A stretch of 31,315 nucleotides of DNA from assembly GCA_017504735.1 (NCBI GenBank), contig JAFVQP010000207.1, positions 1 to 31,315 of the forward strand, in the 5' to 3' direction. Under the pieces are notes generated by a model. It was given only the letters and a program-made list of their open reading frames with translations, ran no database searches and was not told the DNA's origin. Both the position numbers and the translations under genes were made by a program. The number at the start of each line of letters is the position of its first letter. Position 1 is the stretch's first letter. Below are positions 1 through 7,419 of this stretch, one piece after another. This DNA is from Clostridia bacterium (GTDB lineage: Bacteria > Bacillota_A > Clostridia > Christensenellales > Borkfalkiaceae).

Positions 1-186
1 CCTTCGATGGCGGAACTGAAAAAACGCCTTGTGGGTAGAGGGTCGGAGAGCGAAGAGGAGATTGAAGGCCGTCTTGCTCGCTTGGAGTATGAAGTTTCAC
101 AAAAAAGCAAATACGATTATATCATTGTCAATGATGATTTAGAAACCGCGATTGCGGAAGTATGTAAAATCATCGACGGTGAATAA
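1..186 (+). CDS. gmk: Guanylate kinase, C-terminal fragment (5' end outside window)
   Basis: The first 61 codons read in frame 1 to a TAA at 184-186 and match the end of guanylate kinase, which phosphorylates GMP to GDP in the cytoplasm. Visible are the part of the LID/GMP-binding region ending in ELKKRLVGRGSESEEEI, the arginine-containing helix EGRLARLEYE, and the final YDYIIVNDDLETAIAEV segment that is typical of the family. The start lies outside the window. The next gene is rpoZ, the usual Firmicutes neighbour (gmk-rpoZ-priA). Identity is secure from motif and context; the length cannot be judged. Confidence 0.93.
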   Translation, partial: PSMAELKKRLVGRGSESEEEIEGRLARLEYEVSQKSKYDYIIVNDDLETAIAEVCKIIDGE

Positions 187-192
187 ATAAAA

Positions 193-254
193 CGGGCGCC
201 GTGACAACGTATGGTGGATTTTAGCGGAAAAACGATCCATTGTGACAGCGCCAT
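193..254 (+). promoter_or_regulatory. Long imperfect inverted repeat in gmk–rpoZ gap
   Basis: The gap can fold on itself: GGCGC at about 196-200 pairs with GCGCC at about 249-253, and an inner ATGG/GGAT segment (about 210-219) pairs with GATCCAT (about 234-240). It is not followed by a clean U tract and rpoZ is downstream in the same direction, so it may be an mRNA processing or attenuation structure rather than a terminator. No match to the heptamer-hairpin arrays elsewhere in the window is apparent. Function unknown. Confidence 0.35.
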
Positions 255-304
255 TGAAAACAAAATAAAAAGAAAATAAAAACACAAAAAGGAGTGTAAA
301 AAAT

Positions 305-526
305 ATGATTAATGAACCTTCTGTTGATGCAATGATCAGAAAACTTGGTACGGAGGAAGAACCGATTAGCCGTTACGCACTTTGCACGATTGCTGCAAAG
401 CGTGCACGTCAAATCATCGAAACGGAAAAGAACCTTGGTATCCACGATTCGACGGGGAAAGACAAGGAATTGTTGTCTGCTTGTAAGGATATTGCAGACG
501 GTAAAGTTATCGTTGCAAAAGACTAA
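305..526 (+). CDS. rpoZ: DNA-directed RNA polymerase omega subunit
   Basis: A 73-residue protein with the omega layout: N-terminal MINEPSVDAMIRKLG, the conserved SRYALCTIAAKRARQI helix that contacts the beta' subunit, and a short acidic/lysine tail. Omega promotes assembly and stability of RNA polymerase by binding beta'. The length is normal for Firmicutes. An AGGAGTG ribosome binding site precedes the ATG by about eight bases. It lies 118 nt after gmk and upstream of priA, the expected operon position. The family is clear from the SRY-x-L-x-x-x-A-A-x-R-A signature. Confidence 0.95.
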   Translation: MINEPSVDAMIRKLGTEEEPISRYALCTIAAKRARQIIETEKNLGIHDSTGKDKELLSACKDIADGKVIVAKD

Positions 527-535
527 CGCTTTTGA

Positions 536-562
536 CTGCCTCGGGGATTTCACCGAGGCAGT
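536..562 (+). terminator. Hairpin after rpoZ, weak terminator candidate
   Basis: ACTGCCTCGG and CCGAGGCAGT form a 10-bp perfect stem with a short loop, starting about ten bases after the rpoZ stop. No uridine tract follows, so it may act as a processing or 3'-protecting structure rather than a true rho-independent terminator. Confidence 0.45.
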
Positions 563-579
563 TATGCGCATAGGCGGTA

Positions 580-646
580 GTGAATTGACGGCGTTGCCGT
601 CATGAATTGTTGCGTTTTCGTGAATGGACAGCAAAGCTGTTGTGGG
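580..646 (+). repeat. Heptamer–hairpin array A (left arm only), upstream of priA
   Basis: Constant GTGAATT (580-586) is followed by hairpin GACGGC-GTT-GCCGTC (587-601), ATGAATT (602-608), a shortened unit (609-619), GTGAATG (620-626), hairpin GACAGC-AAA-GCTGTT (627-641), and GTGG, which begins the core seen in the other arrays. No right arm follows: the priA SD begins six bases later. This is a partial, partly eroded member of the array family described at 2853-3061. It lies entirely in the 5' leader of priA. Confidence 0.85.
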
Positions 647-661
647 ACGAAAGGAGGGGCT

Positions 662-2836
662 ATGATTGCGGAAGTGATCGTCGATATCGCGGCGAGTGAA
701 ACGGATAGAATATACGATTATCTCTGCGACGACAACGTGGTCGTTGGCAGCCGTGTTCGCGCGCCCTTTGGCGGTAAAACGGTACCTGGGTTTGTGATGC
801 GGATCAAGGAAACGTCCGACCTGCCCATAGAGCGGTTGAAAAAGGTGTTTCCCACGTCGGATGAATTGCCTGCGTTGACCCCCGAATGTCTTGCGTTGGC
901 GGAAAAGCTGACGGCGCGTTACCGCGTGCCGAAGGCGTTGACGTTGCGTCTGTTTTTACCTGCGGAAATGCGCACGGGCAAGGTACGCGAGTTGTATCGT
1001 AATTATGCAACCTTAACCGTACCCGTGGCGGAGATGAAGCTGGCAAAAACAGCGAAAAACCAGCTTGGGGCGGCGGAATTTTTGGCGGAAAACGGTAAAA
1101 CCGATTGCGCCTATTTAAACACGGCGTTTCCTGGCGGCGTGGCGGCATTGGAGAAAAAGGGGTACGTGGAAATCACGAAAGAGCAACGCTTGCGCGATCC
1201 GTATAAAACGGTCAACGCGGAAAGCGTAGAACGTGTTTTGACCCCCGACCAACAGCGCGCGGTGAAGACGATTTGCGAGGATGAACGCACGGTACAGCTT
1301 TTACACGGCGTGACGGGCAGCGGTAAAACCGAGGTATATCTTACCTTGATTGCAAAATGCTTGAATGAGGGGAAAAGCTCGATTTTCCTCGTACCCGAAA
1401 TTTCCTTGACGCCGCAAATGCTGTCACAGCTTCGCGCAAGGTTTGGGAAAAATGCGGCGATTTTGCACAGCGGACTGTCCGCAGGGGAACGCTTTGACGA
1501 ATGGTGGCGTTTGCGTACGGGCGAGGCGAAAATTGCCATCGGCGCGCGCAGCGCAATCTTTGCGCCCTTGGAAAACCTTGGCGTTATCATTGTCGATGAG
1601 GAACACGATTCTAGCTATTCCAGCGAATCCGCACCACGCTACAATACCTTTGACGTTGCGCTTTTGCGGGCAAAGAAAAACGGGTGTAAGCTGGTTTTGG
1701 GTAGTGCAACGCCCTCGGTGGAAACCTATAAAAAGGCGCAGGAAGGGGAATTTTCGCTGATCCGCATGGATAAGCGTATCAACAAACGCCCCTTGCCCGA
1801 AATCATCATCGCGGATATGCGCCGTGAAGTGCGCCGTGGGAATAATTCCACCTTTTCAGGTGCATTGAAAGAGGAATTGGAAAAATGCCTTGCCGCGGAC
1901 AAACAAGCCATTTTGTTTTTGAACCGCAGGGGCTATTCCCAAACCGTAATTTGTAAGGAATGCGGTTACGTGGCAAAATGCGAGGCGTGTGACGTTTCGT
2001 TGACCTATCACCGTGATGAAGGGTGCTTAAAGTGCCATTATTGCGGTATGAAATACAATATGCTGTCCGCTTGTCCCGATTGCGAGGGAAAGAAGCTTTC
2101 CTACGCAGGTACGGGCACGCAAAGGATTGCGGCAGAGCTTGAAAAAATGTACCCGACCGCGCGGATTTTGCGTATGGATAACGATACGACGAGCGGTAAA
2201 GAGGGGCATTATAAGATACTAAAGGCGTTTGCGGAGAAGAAGGCGGATATTTTGGTCGGTACGCAAATGATTGCCAAGGGACACGATTTCCCCGCGGTAA
2301 CGCTTGTAGGGATTTTGGATGCGGATATGAGTTTGCATTTCTCCGATTATCGCAGTGGGGAACGCACCTTCCAGCTCATCACCCAGGTGGCAGGGCGCAG
2401 TGGGCGCGCGGAAGAGCAGGGGAAGGTTGTTTTGCAGACTTTTGACCCTGAAAACGAGGTTTTGCGGTTTGCGACGAGATACGATTACGAGGGATTTTAC
2501 GAAAACGAGGCATCCCTTCGCGCGGCGATGGCATTTCCGCCCTATTCGAAGATTGTACGTGTCATGGTGACGGGTGAGGATGATAAAAAGTGCATTGAAG
2601 CCCTGCGTGAAGTGTACGTGGAGCTGGAACGGCTTTACACGGAAAACCCTGACAAGTTTTTGTTCTTCAACAAGATGCGTGCGCCGATTAAGCGGATACA
2701 AAACAAGTTCCGTTATCAGGTATTGTTGCGGTTGTCGGACACGTCGATTTTACCGCAAATATACGATGCCTGCGCGGCGGCGAGAAACCGTGACGCGTTG
2801 GTGAGTGTGGAAGAAAACCCGACGAATTTGAGCTAA
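662..2836 (+). CDS. priA: Primosomal replication-restart helicase PriA
   Basis: This superfamily 2 helicase reloads the replisome at stalled forks. The ATG at 662 is preferred because AAAGGAGG lies just upstream and the product begins MIAEVIVDIAASETDRIYDY, the usual PriA N-terminus; an in-frame extension to 602 would translate hairpin array A. The 724 residues are normal length. An N-terminal 3'-DNA-binding domain comes first, then Walker A GVTGSGKTE near residue 216, the DEEH box (IIVDEEHDSSY) near residue 310, a zinc-binding insertion with paired cysteines (CKECGYVAKCEAC, CLKCHYCG, CPDC) at about 430-480, and helicase motifs V-VI (GTQMIAKGHDFP, QVAGRSGR). All catalytic motifs are intact. 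It is downstream of rpoZ and upstream of def, as in many Firmicutes. Confidence 0.97.
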   Translation: MIAEVIVDIAASETDRIYDYLCDDNVVVGSRVRAPFGGKTVPGFVMRIKETSDLPIERLKKVFPTSDELPALTPECLALAEKLTARYRVPKALTLRLFLPAEMRTGKVRELYRNYATLTVPVAEMKLAKTAKNQLGAAEFLAENGKTDCAYLNTAFPGGVAALEKKGYVEITKEQRLRDPYKTVNAESVERVLTPDQQRAVKTICEDERTVQLLHGVTGSGKTEVYLTLIAKCLNEGKSSIFLVPEISLTPQMLSQLRARFGKNAAILHSGLSAGERFDEWWRLRTGEAKIAIGARSAIFAPLENLGVIIVDEEHDSSYSSESAPRYNTFDVALLRAKKNGCKLVLGSATPSVETYKKAQEGEFSLIRMDKRINKRPLPEIIIADMRREVRRGNNSTFSGALKEELEKCLAADKQAILFLNRRGYSQTVICKECGYVAKCEACDVSLTYHRDEGCLKCHYCGMKYNMLSACPDCEGKKLSYAGTGTQRIAAELEKMYPTARILRMDNDTTSGKEGHYKILKAFAEKKADILVGTQMIAKGHDFPAVTLVGILDADMSLHFSDYRSGERTFQLITQVAGRSGRAEEQGKVVLQTFDPENEVLRFATRYDYEGFYENEASLRAAMAFPPYSKIVRVMVTGEDDKKCIEALREVYVELERLYTENPDKFLFFNKMRAPIKRIQNKFRYQVLLRLSDTSILPQIYDACAAARNRDALVSVEENPTNLS

Positions 2837-2852
2837 ACGAGGCGGTTTAGCG

Positions 2853-3061
2853 GTGAATTGACGGCAGAGCCGTCGTGAATTGCGCCGTTGGCGCATGAAT
2901 TGAAAACTTCGTTTTCGTGAATTGACAGCTACGCTGTCGTTGTGGTAAATATTAGCAATAACGCAAACCAAAGGTTTGCAATTCACGGAGCGTTAGCGAG
3001 AATTTACGAACGCTACGTGTTCAATTCACGCCGTAAGGCAATTCACTTTTACAATGTAAAA
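2853..3061 (+). repeat. Complete heptamer–hairpin array B between priA and def
   Basis: Left arm: four GTGAATT (one ATGAATT) constants, each followed by a hairpin: GACGGC-AGA-GCCGTC, GCGCC-GTT-GGCGC, GAAAAC-TTC-GTTTTC and GACAGC-TAC-GCTGTC. A core beginning GTTGTGGTAAATATTAG follows (2939-2962). Right arm: GCAAACC-AAA-GGTTTGC, then AATTCAC, a non-palindromic GGAGCGTTAGCGAG unit, a degenerate ATTTAC, GAACGC-TAC-GTGTTC (one G·T pair), AATTCAC, GCC-GTAA-GGC, AATTCAC, and a last TTTTAC-AAT-GTAAAA hairpin that ends just before the def SD. The right-arm constant is the reverse complement of the left-arm constant. The element fills the whole intergenic region and would be transcribed as the def leader. 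Confidence 0.9.
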
Positions 3062-3084
3062 ACAACAAAGGAGACTAGATAAAA

Positions 3085-3537
3085 ATGGCAATACGTAGTG
3101 TTGTACAGGTCGGTGACGACGTTTTAAGACAAAAATGCTTTCCCGTAGAGGAATTTGACGAAAAGCTTTGGGCACTTCTCGATGATATGAAAGATACCGT
3201 CAAAAAGGAGCAGGGCGCAGGGCTTGCCGCTCCCCAGGTGGGGGTACTCCGCCGTCTTGCAGTTGTCGATGTGGAAGAAGGGTATTTCGAACTCATCAAC
3301 CCTGTCATTTTACAAGCAAAAGGGGAACAATCGGGTTGGGAAGGCTGTCTTTCTGTCCGTGGCAAGAGCGGTATCGTCTCCCGTCCTATGAAGGTAACGG
3401 TTAGCTATCAAGACCGCAATGGGGATAAGTACCTTTTGAAAGCAAAAGGCTTTTTCGCCCGTGCGCTTTGTCATGAAATAGACCATTTGGATGGGGTGTT
3501 GTACATCGATAAAGCCACTCACCTCGAGAAAAACTAA
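3085..3537 (+). CDS. def: Peptide deformylase
   Basis: This metallo-hydrolase removes the formyl group from the N-terminal methionine of nascent proteins. The 150-residue protein has all three signature motifs in order: GAGLAAPQVG (motif 1, about residues 44-53), EGCLSVRG (motif 2, metal-ligand Cys) and HEIDHLDG (motif 3, two metal-ligand His and the catalytic Glu). Motif 2 has Arg where most homologues have Pro (EGCLSVP), a tolerated position. An AAAGGAGA site precedes the ATG. The def-fmt pairing is conserved, although here a foreign-looking ORF and hairpin arrays separate them. Confidence 0.96.
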   Translation: MAIRSVVQVGDDVLRQKCFPVEEFDEKLWALLDDMKDTVKKEQGAGLAAPQVGVLRRLAVVDVEEGYFELINPVILQAKGEQSGWEGCLSVRGKSGIVSRPMKVTVSYQDRNGDKYLLKAKGFFARALCHEIDHLDGVLYIDKATHLEKN

Positions 3538-3539
3538 GT

Positions 3540-3624
3540 TTTTCGCTTTGCGAAAAGTGAAGTTTGCAGGCAAGTGAAGTTGCGCCTATGGCGCAGTGAA
3601 GTTTGTCCTGCGGACAAGTTGTGG
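3540..3624 (+). repeat. Heptamer–hairpin array C, left arm (GTGAAGTT subtype)
   Basis: It starts two bases after the def stop with hairpin TTTTCGC-TTT-GCGAAAA (3540-3556). Three GTGAAGTT constants follow (3557, 3574, 3596), alternating with a decayed TTG-CAGG-CAA unit, TGCGCC-TAT-GGCGCA and TTGTCC-TGC-GGACAA. It ends in GTTGTGG (3618-3624), the start of the shared core. The constant is uniformly GTGAAGTT, matched by AACTTCAC in the right arm 400 nt downstream. Confidence 0.88.
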
Positions 3625-3660
3625 CAGTGATTTATACAGCAAGCGTTTTGGAGGACTGAC

Positions 3661-4011
3661 ATGAAGGAATCGGAGGTGCGTAGTCGCGCAAGACAATTCG
3701 CGATTGATGTTATTGAGATTTGTAAAGGGCTTGATACGAGGGGTGGCAACGGTGTTTTGATAAACCAACTTGTACGAAGTGCAACCTCAATCGGCGCAAA
3801 TATTCACGAGGCAAATTATGCGGCGAGTAGAGCGGATTTTGCGAATAAGTTGCAAATCGCCTTAAAAGAATGTTACGAAACCGAGTATTGGGTCGATTTA
3901 ATGGAAGCCGTTGGTTGTATTACCGAGGATTATAAAAGCCAACTCTTACAAGAGAGCGGTGTTATTAGAAGAATGTTGGTGAAGTCTATCAACACAGTGA
4001 AAGAAGGATAG
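3661..4011 (+). CDS. Four-helix-bundle protein, S23/IVS-Avd type, inside hairpin element C
   Basis: A 116-residue, mainly helical protein with the pattern of the 23S-rRNA intervening-sequence / four-helix-bundle family (related to the Avd accessory proteins of diversity-generating retroelements). Features are an N-terminal KESEVRSRARQFAIDVIEIC helix, the turn GGNGVLINQLVRSATSIGANIHEANYA typical of the family (positions about 28-55), RADFANKLQIALKECYETEYWVDLM, and a C-terminal helix near ESGVIRRMLVKSI. Family members are basic homo-oligomers thought to bind nucleic acid; no enzymatic residues are known. A GGAGG SD lies about seven bases before the ATG. The gene interrupts the usual def-fmt pair and lies exactly between the left and right arms of array C, bracketed by two copies of AGTTGTGGC (3617 and 4021). 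I infer it is the coding part of the element. Confidence 0.85.
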   Translation: MKESEVRSRARQFAIDVIEICKGLDTRGGNGVLINQLVRSATSIGANIHEANYAASRADFANKLQIALKECYETEYWVDLMEAVGCITEDYKSQLLQESGVIRRMLVKSINTVKEG

Positions 4012-4021
4012 CTGGTAAAAA

Positions 4022-4137
4022 GTTGTGGCTGATATTGATAAGAGCCATAACTTGCCCAAAGGGCAAACTTCACTGGCGTAGCCAACTTCACTGTGGTAAC
4101 GCCACAACTTCACTTTCCGCTTTGCGGAAAACTTCAC
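4022..4137 (+). repeat. Heptamer–hairpin array C, core hairpin and right arm
   Basis: The core itself folds: GTTGTGGCT (4022-4030) pairs with AGCCATAAC (4043-4051) with one G·T pair. Then come TTGCCC-AAA-GGGCAA, ACTTCAC, TGGC-GTA-GCCA, ACTTCAC, TGTGGT-AAC-GCCACA (one T·G pair), ACTTCAC, TTTCCGC-TTT-GCGGAAA and ACTTCAC (4131-4137). The orientation of the constants is the mirror of the left arm. It ends 28 nt before the fmt start. Confidence 0.88.
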
Positions 4138-4165
4138 CTTTTAAGCACATTGAGGTTAAAAAATT

Positions 4166-5116
4166 ATGAAAATTCTATTTGCAGGTACGCCCGATTTTGC
4201 CGTGGCGCCTTTGAAAAAATTAAAAGAAAATGGGTTCGACATCGTAGGGGTTATTACGCAAATCGATAAACCCCAGGGTAGAAAGGGCATCTTGACCCCT
4301 CCCCCTGTGAAAACGGTGGCAGAGGCGCTGGGTATTCCTGTACTTCAACCTGGAAAAATCCGCGACGAAGTCGATGCAATCCGTGCCTTTGGCGCCGATC
4401 TTCTCGTTACCTGCGCATATGGGCAAATTTTAACCCAAGCTGTCCTCGACAGCTTTCCTCTTGGCACGTGGAATATTCACGCAGGCTTATTGCCCAAATA
4501 CCGTGGCGCTTCGCCCATTCAAAGCTGTATCTTAAACGGTGAAAAGACCACGGGCGTTTCCATCATGAAGACGGAGCTTGGGCTTGATTGCGGTGACGTT
4601 TTGTGCGTAGAAGAAACGGAAATCACCCCTACGGAGACGTATGGGGAGCTTTCCGACCGTTTGTCCATCATCGGCGCGGAGCTTATTGTGAAAGGGTTGC
4701 GTATGCTGGAAAGCGGAGATTATACCCTTACCCCTCAAAGCGAAGAAGGGGTGGGTGTAGTGCGTAAAATCAACAAGGAGCACGCGAAAATTTCCTTTGA
4801 GAAAACGGCGCAGGAAATTATTGATTTGGCGCGCGGTATGAACCCTGCGCCCATCGCTTACACCTTGTTAAACGGTGAAAAAGTCAACGTTTACCGTGTG
4901 GAAAAGGCGGTTTTGACTGAGGAAGAGAGCCTTGCCTTGGAAAATGCCGTGATGGGGGAAGTGCTTTCCGACAAGCCCAAGCGCGGGCTTTTGGTAAAAT
5001 GCGCGGACGGGGCTGTGAAGCTTCTTGAAGTGCAGGCGGCAGGCGGGAAGCGCATCTCGGGCGGGGATTTCCTCAACGGCAGAAAGGCGCAAAAGGGACA
5101 GGTGTTTACATGTTAA
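4166..5116 (+). CDS. fmt: Methionyl-tRNA formyltransferase
   Basis: This enzyme formylates initiator Met-tRNA using 10-formyl-THF. The 316 residues are the normal length. The N-terminal MKILFAGTPDFAVAPL nucleotide-type fold and the catalytic triad region are present: the Asn/His pair in WNIHAGLLPKYRGASPIQ (about residues 106-123; most homologues have HASLLP) and the Asp in ELGLDCGDVL. The C-terminal OB-like tRNA-binding domain follows. The start has a TGAGG site. It ends with an ATGTTAA overlap with rsmB, implying translational coupling. The family is certain. Confidence 0.96.
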   Translation: MKILFAGTPDFAVAPLKKLKENGFDIVGVITQIDKPQGRKGILTPPPVKTVAEALGIPVLQPGKIRDEVDAIRAFGADLLVTCAYGQILTQAVLDSFPLGTWNIHAGLLPKYRGASPIQSCILNGEKTTGVSIMKTELGLDCGDVLCVEETEITPTETYGELSDRLSIIGAELIVKGLRMLESGDYTLTPQSEEGVGVVRKINKEHAKISFEKTAQEIIDLARGMNPAPIAYTLLNGEKVNVYRVEKAVLTEEESLALENAVMGEVLSDKPKRGLLVKCADGAVKLLEVQAAGGKRISGGDFLNGRKAQKGQVFTC

Positions 5117-6342
5117 GCAATCCCGTTTACGATCCTTTTCAAATTCTAACCCGCGTCTATTCGGACGGGGCGCACGTTAAGCAGGCGATTACCGACACGT
5201 ACATTGAAGAACAATACCGCGCACGTACCGTAAAAATCGTGTACGGTGTGTTGGAAAACGACGGATATTTTGATTTTTGTATCAAACATTACGCCCCCAA
5301 AGTGCCCAAGCTTGCCGTGCGGATTTTGTTGAAAATTTCCCTTTATATGCTCCTTTTTATGGACAAAAAGCGTTACATGGTGACCGATTGTGCGGTGAGT
5401 CTTTGTAAAAAGCTTGGGAAAAGCGGCGTCAGCGGGTTTGTAAACGCATTTTTACGCCGTTTTGACAAGGCGGCGGTGGATAATGCGCTCCCTCAAGGCG
5501 TGGAAGGGGATGCCATCCGCTGTTCTTACCCCGTATTTGCCTATAAAATGCTGAAAAAAGAGTATGGGGAACGGGCGAGTGCGATTGCAACGGCAAAATC
5601 GGCAGGGGTGTCCGTTCGCTTTGAACGAAATGCGGAAAAATACACCGAAAAACAGCACCTTAAAACGCCGTTTGAGGGGAATTATATCTTTGAAAGCTTT
5701 GTGCGTGACGAGGGATTCGACGAGGGGGATTACACCTTTCAATCGGTGGGCAGTATCGCCATTTGCGATTGCGTTTCCTCTTGTGAAAGCCTGTTAGACA
5801 GCTGTGCGGCGCCCGGCGGTAAGTCGGTTTTACTCGCGAAAAAGTGCAAAGAAGTGACTTCGTTTGAGTTGCACGCGCATCGCGTGGAGCTGATTCGACA
5901 ATACAAGGAGCGTATGGGGGTAACGAACGTGACGGAGCGGCAAATGGACAGCGCGGTGTTCGACCCTCAATATGAAGAAAAATTTGACGGGGTGCTTTGT
6001 GATGTGCCCTGCTAGGGGTTTGGTACGATTAGCGAAAACCCTGATATTAAACTGTTTAGAAAGCCTGAGGATTTTCCCTCGCTTAATAAGCTGCAAGGGG
6101 AAATTTTATCCAACGTATCCAGGTACGTGAAAAGGGGCGGGGCGTTGTATTATTCCACCTGCTCGCTGTTCGAATGTGAAAACGATCGGGTGGTGTCGGC
6201 GTTTTTGAAGGCGCACCCCGAATTTAGCGTAGCGGAGCTTGACAGCCCCTTGGCGCACGATAAGAAAAAGCACGGCTTGCAATTTTTACCCGATACCGCT
6301 TATGGGGCAGGCTTTTACGTGTGTAAGCTGGTGAAGGCATAG
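5110..6342 (+). pseudogene. rsmB: 16S rRNA m5C967 methyltransferase RsmB, interrupted by in-frame TAG at 6013-6015
   Basis: RsmB methylates C967 of 16S rRNA. The N-terminal NusB-like helical domain spans about residues 1-140. SAM motif I (LLDSCAAPGGKSVLLA) follows, and the motif IV region DGVLCDVPC ends with a TAG as codon 302. The same frame then continues with GFGTISENPDIKLF and the catalytic motif VI YYSTCSLFECEND, down to a TAG at 6340-6342. Known homologues have DxPCSGxG, so the amber codon stands exactly where Ser is expected (TCG to TAG is one base). Termination there would lose the STC nucleophile and give an inactive 301-residue product. The 7-nt overlap with fmt is conserved and the rest of the frame is intact, so the lesion is very recent, is read through, or is a sequence error. 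Confidence 0.9.
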
Positions 6343-6387
6343 GTGATATGATGAAGAAAAATTTTACAAGACCTTTCCTATGCGGAG

Positions 6388-7419
6388 TTGGAAGCGTTGG
6401 TGTTGGAGCTTGGCGAGAAAAAGTTCCGCGCGAAACAGCTTTACGAAGGTTTGATGCAGGGGAAGACGATTGAGGGGATTACCTCTCTTTCCAAGCCGTT
6501 CAAGGCGCGCTTGCTTGAAGAATATGAAAACGAACCCGTACGTATCAAGGAAAAATACCTTTCTTTAGACGGTACGGAGAAGTTTTTGTTTGAATATGCC
6601 GACGGCAACCTTGTCGAAGGGGTGCTGATGAAATACAAATACGGCTACACGCAATGCATTTCTACGCAGGTAGGTTGCCGTATGGGGTGTAAGTTTTGCG
6701 CTTCTACCCTTGGCGGATTGATACGAAACCTAACGGCAGGGGAAATTTTGGCGCAAATCCTTGTGGTGAATGCTTTGCATAAAAATGACGTTGTGGGGCA
6801 GGGCAAGGAAGCGCGCGCCGTCACCAACGTAGTGCTGATGGGCAGTGGGGAGCCGCTGGATAACTACGACGAGGTGTTGAAATTTTTACGCAACGTCACC
6901 GCGGAAGGGGGCTTGTGTATCAGCGCGAGAAACATTTCCCTTTCCACCTGCGGGATCGTACCGAAAATGTATAAATTGGCGGACGAGGGGATTTCGCTCA
7001 ATTTGACCGTATCCCTGCATGCAACGGACGATGAATCGCGCGCGAGGACGATGCCTGTTGCAAAGGCGTATAAAATCAGCGAAATTTTGAAAGCGTGCGA
7101 GTATTATTTTAAGAAAACGGGCAGAAGATATTATTTTGAATATACCTTGATTGAAGGTGAAAATTGCGACGAGGAACATGCGCGCGCGCTTGTCGATTTG
7201 CTCAAGGGTAAGCCCTGCCACGTGAACCTTATCCGCTTAAACGAAGTGAAAGAACGTACCTTGAAAGCCCTTGGGGATAAAGAAGCTTATCGGTTTTTGG
7301 GGTATCTTGAAAAGGGCGGTTTGTCCGCGACTTTGCGCCGTCAAATCGGTGTGGATATTGGGGGTGCGTGCGGACAATTACGCGCGAGTTATTTGGAAGG
7401 AGATACGCCGAAGGCGTAG
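6388..7419 (+). CDS. rlmN: 23S rRNA m2A2503 / tRNA m2A37 methyltransferase RlmN, with apparent start-proximal frameshift
   Basis: This radical-SAM dual-specificity RNA methyltransferase carries the cluster motif CRMGCKFC (CxxxCxxC), the GSGEPLDNYD segment, and the C-terminal mechanistic cysteine in GGACGQLR. The open frame from the TTG at 6388 gives 343 residues. However, the family N-terminus (ILQDLSYAELEALVLELG) is encoded in this frame from 6361, upstream of the TTG. The well-placed ATG at 6351, with an AGGTG site, is one base out of frame across the run AAAAA (6357-6361). Removing one A would give MKKILQDLSYAELE. So the gene either uses the poor TTG start, needs a frameshift, or carries a one-base insertion. 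Its last codons and TAG stop are contributed by hairpin array D. Confidence 0.93.
   Translation: MEALVLELGEKKFRAKQLYEGLMQGKTIEGITSLSKPFKARLLEEYENEPVRIKEKYLSLDGTEKFLFEYADGNLVEGVLMKYKYGYTQCISTQVGCRMGCKFCASTLGGLIRNLTAGEILAQILVVNALHKNDVVGQGKEARAVTNVVLMGSGEPLDNYDEVLKFLRNVTAEGGLCISARNISLSTCGIVPKMYKLADEGISLNLTVSLHATDDESRARTMPVAKAYKISEILKACEYYFKKTGRRYYFEYTLIEGENCDEEHARALVDLLKGKPCHVNLIRLNEVKERTLKALGDKEAYRFLGYLEKGGLSATLRRQIGVDIGGACGQLRASYLEGDTPKA

Noticed and set aside
602..661. N-terminal extension of PriA from the ATG at 602
   Set aside because: It would translate hairpin array A; the ATG at 662 has a strong SD and starts the conserved PriA N-terminus.
2853..3061. CRISPR-like alternation of a constant and a variable segment
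   Set aside because: The constant is only 7-8 nt, the variable segments are self-complementary and 11-18 nt, the orientation inverts at the core, and no cas gene is present.
3661..4011. Diversity-generating retroelement suggested by the Avd-like protein
   Set aside because: No reverse transcriptase, template or variable repeat is visible in the window; the family also occurs outside DGRs.
6013..6015. Pyrrolysine or selenocysteine recoding of the rsmB stop
   Set aside because: TAG is not a selenocysteine codon, no pyl genes are in view, and the position is normally Ser next to a catalytic Cys. Mutation, suppression or error is simpler.
6351..6480. Short peptide read from the ATG at 6351 in its own frame
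   Set aside because: It has no family similarity and overlaps the conserved RlmN N-terminus in another frame; a one-base indel is a better explanation.
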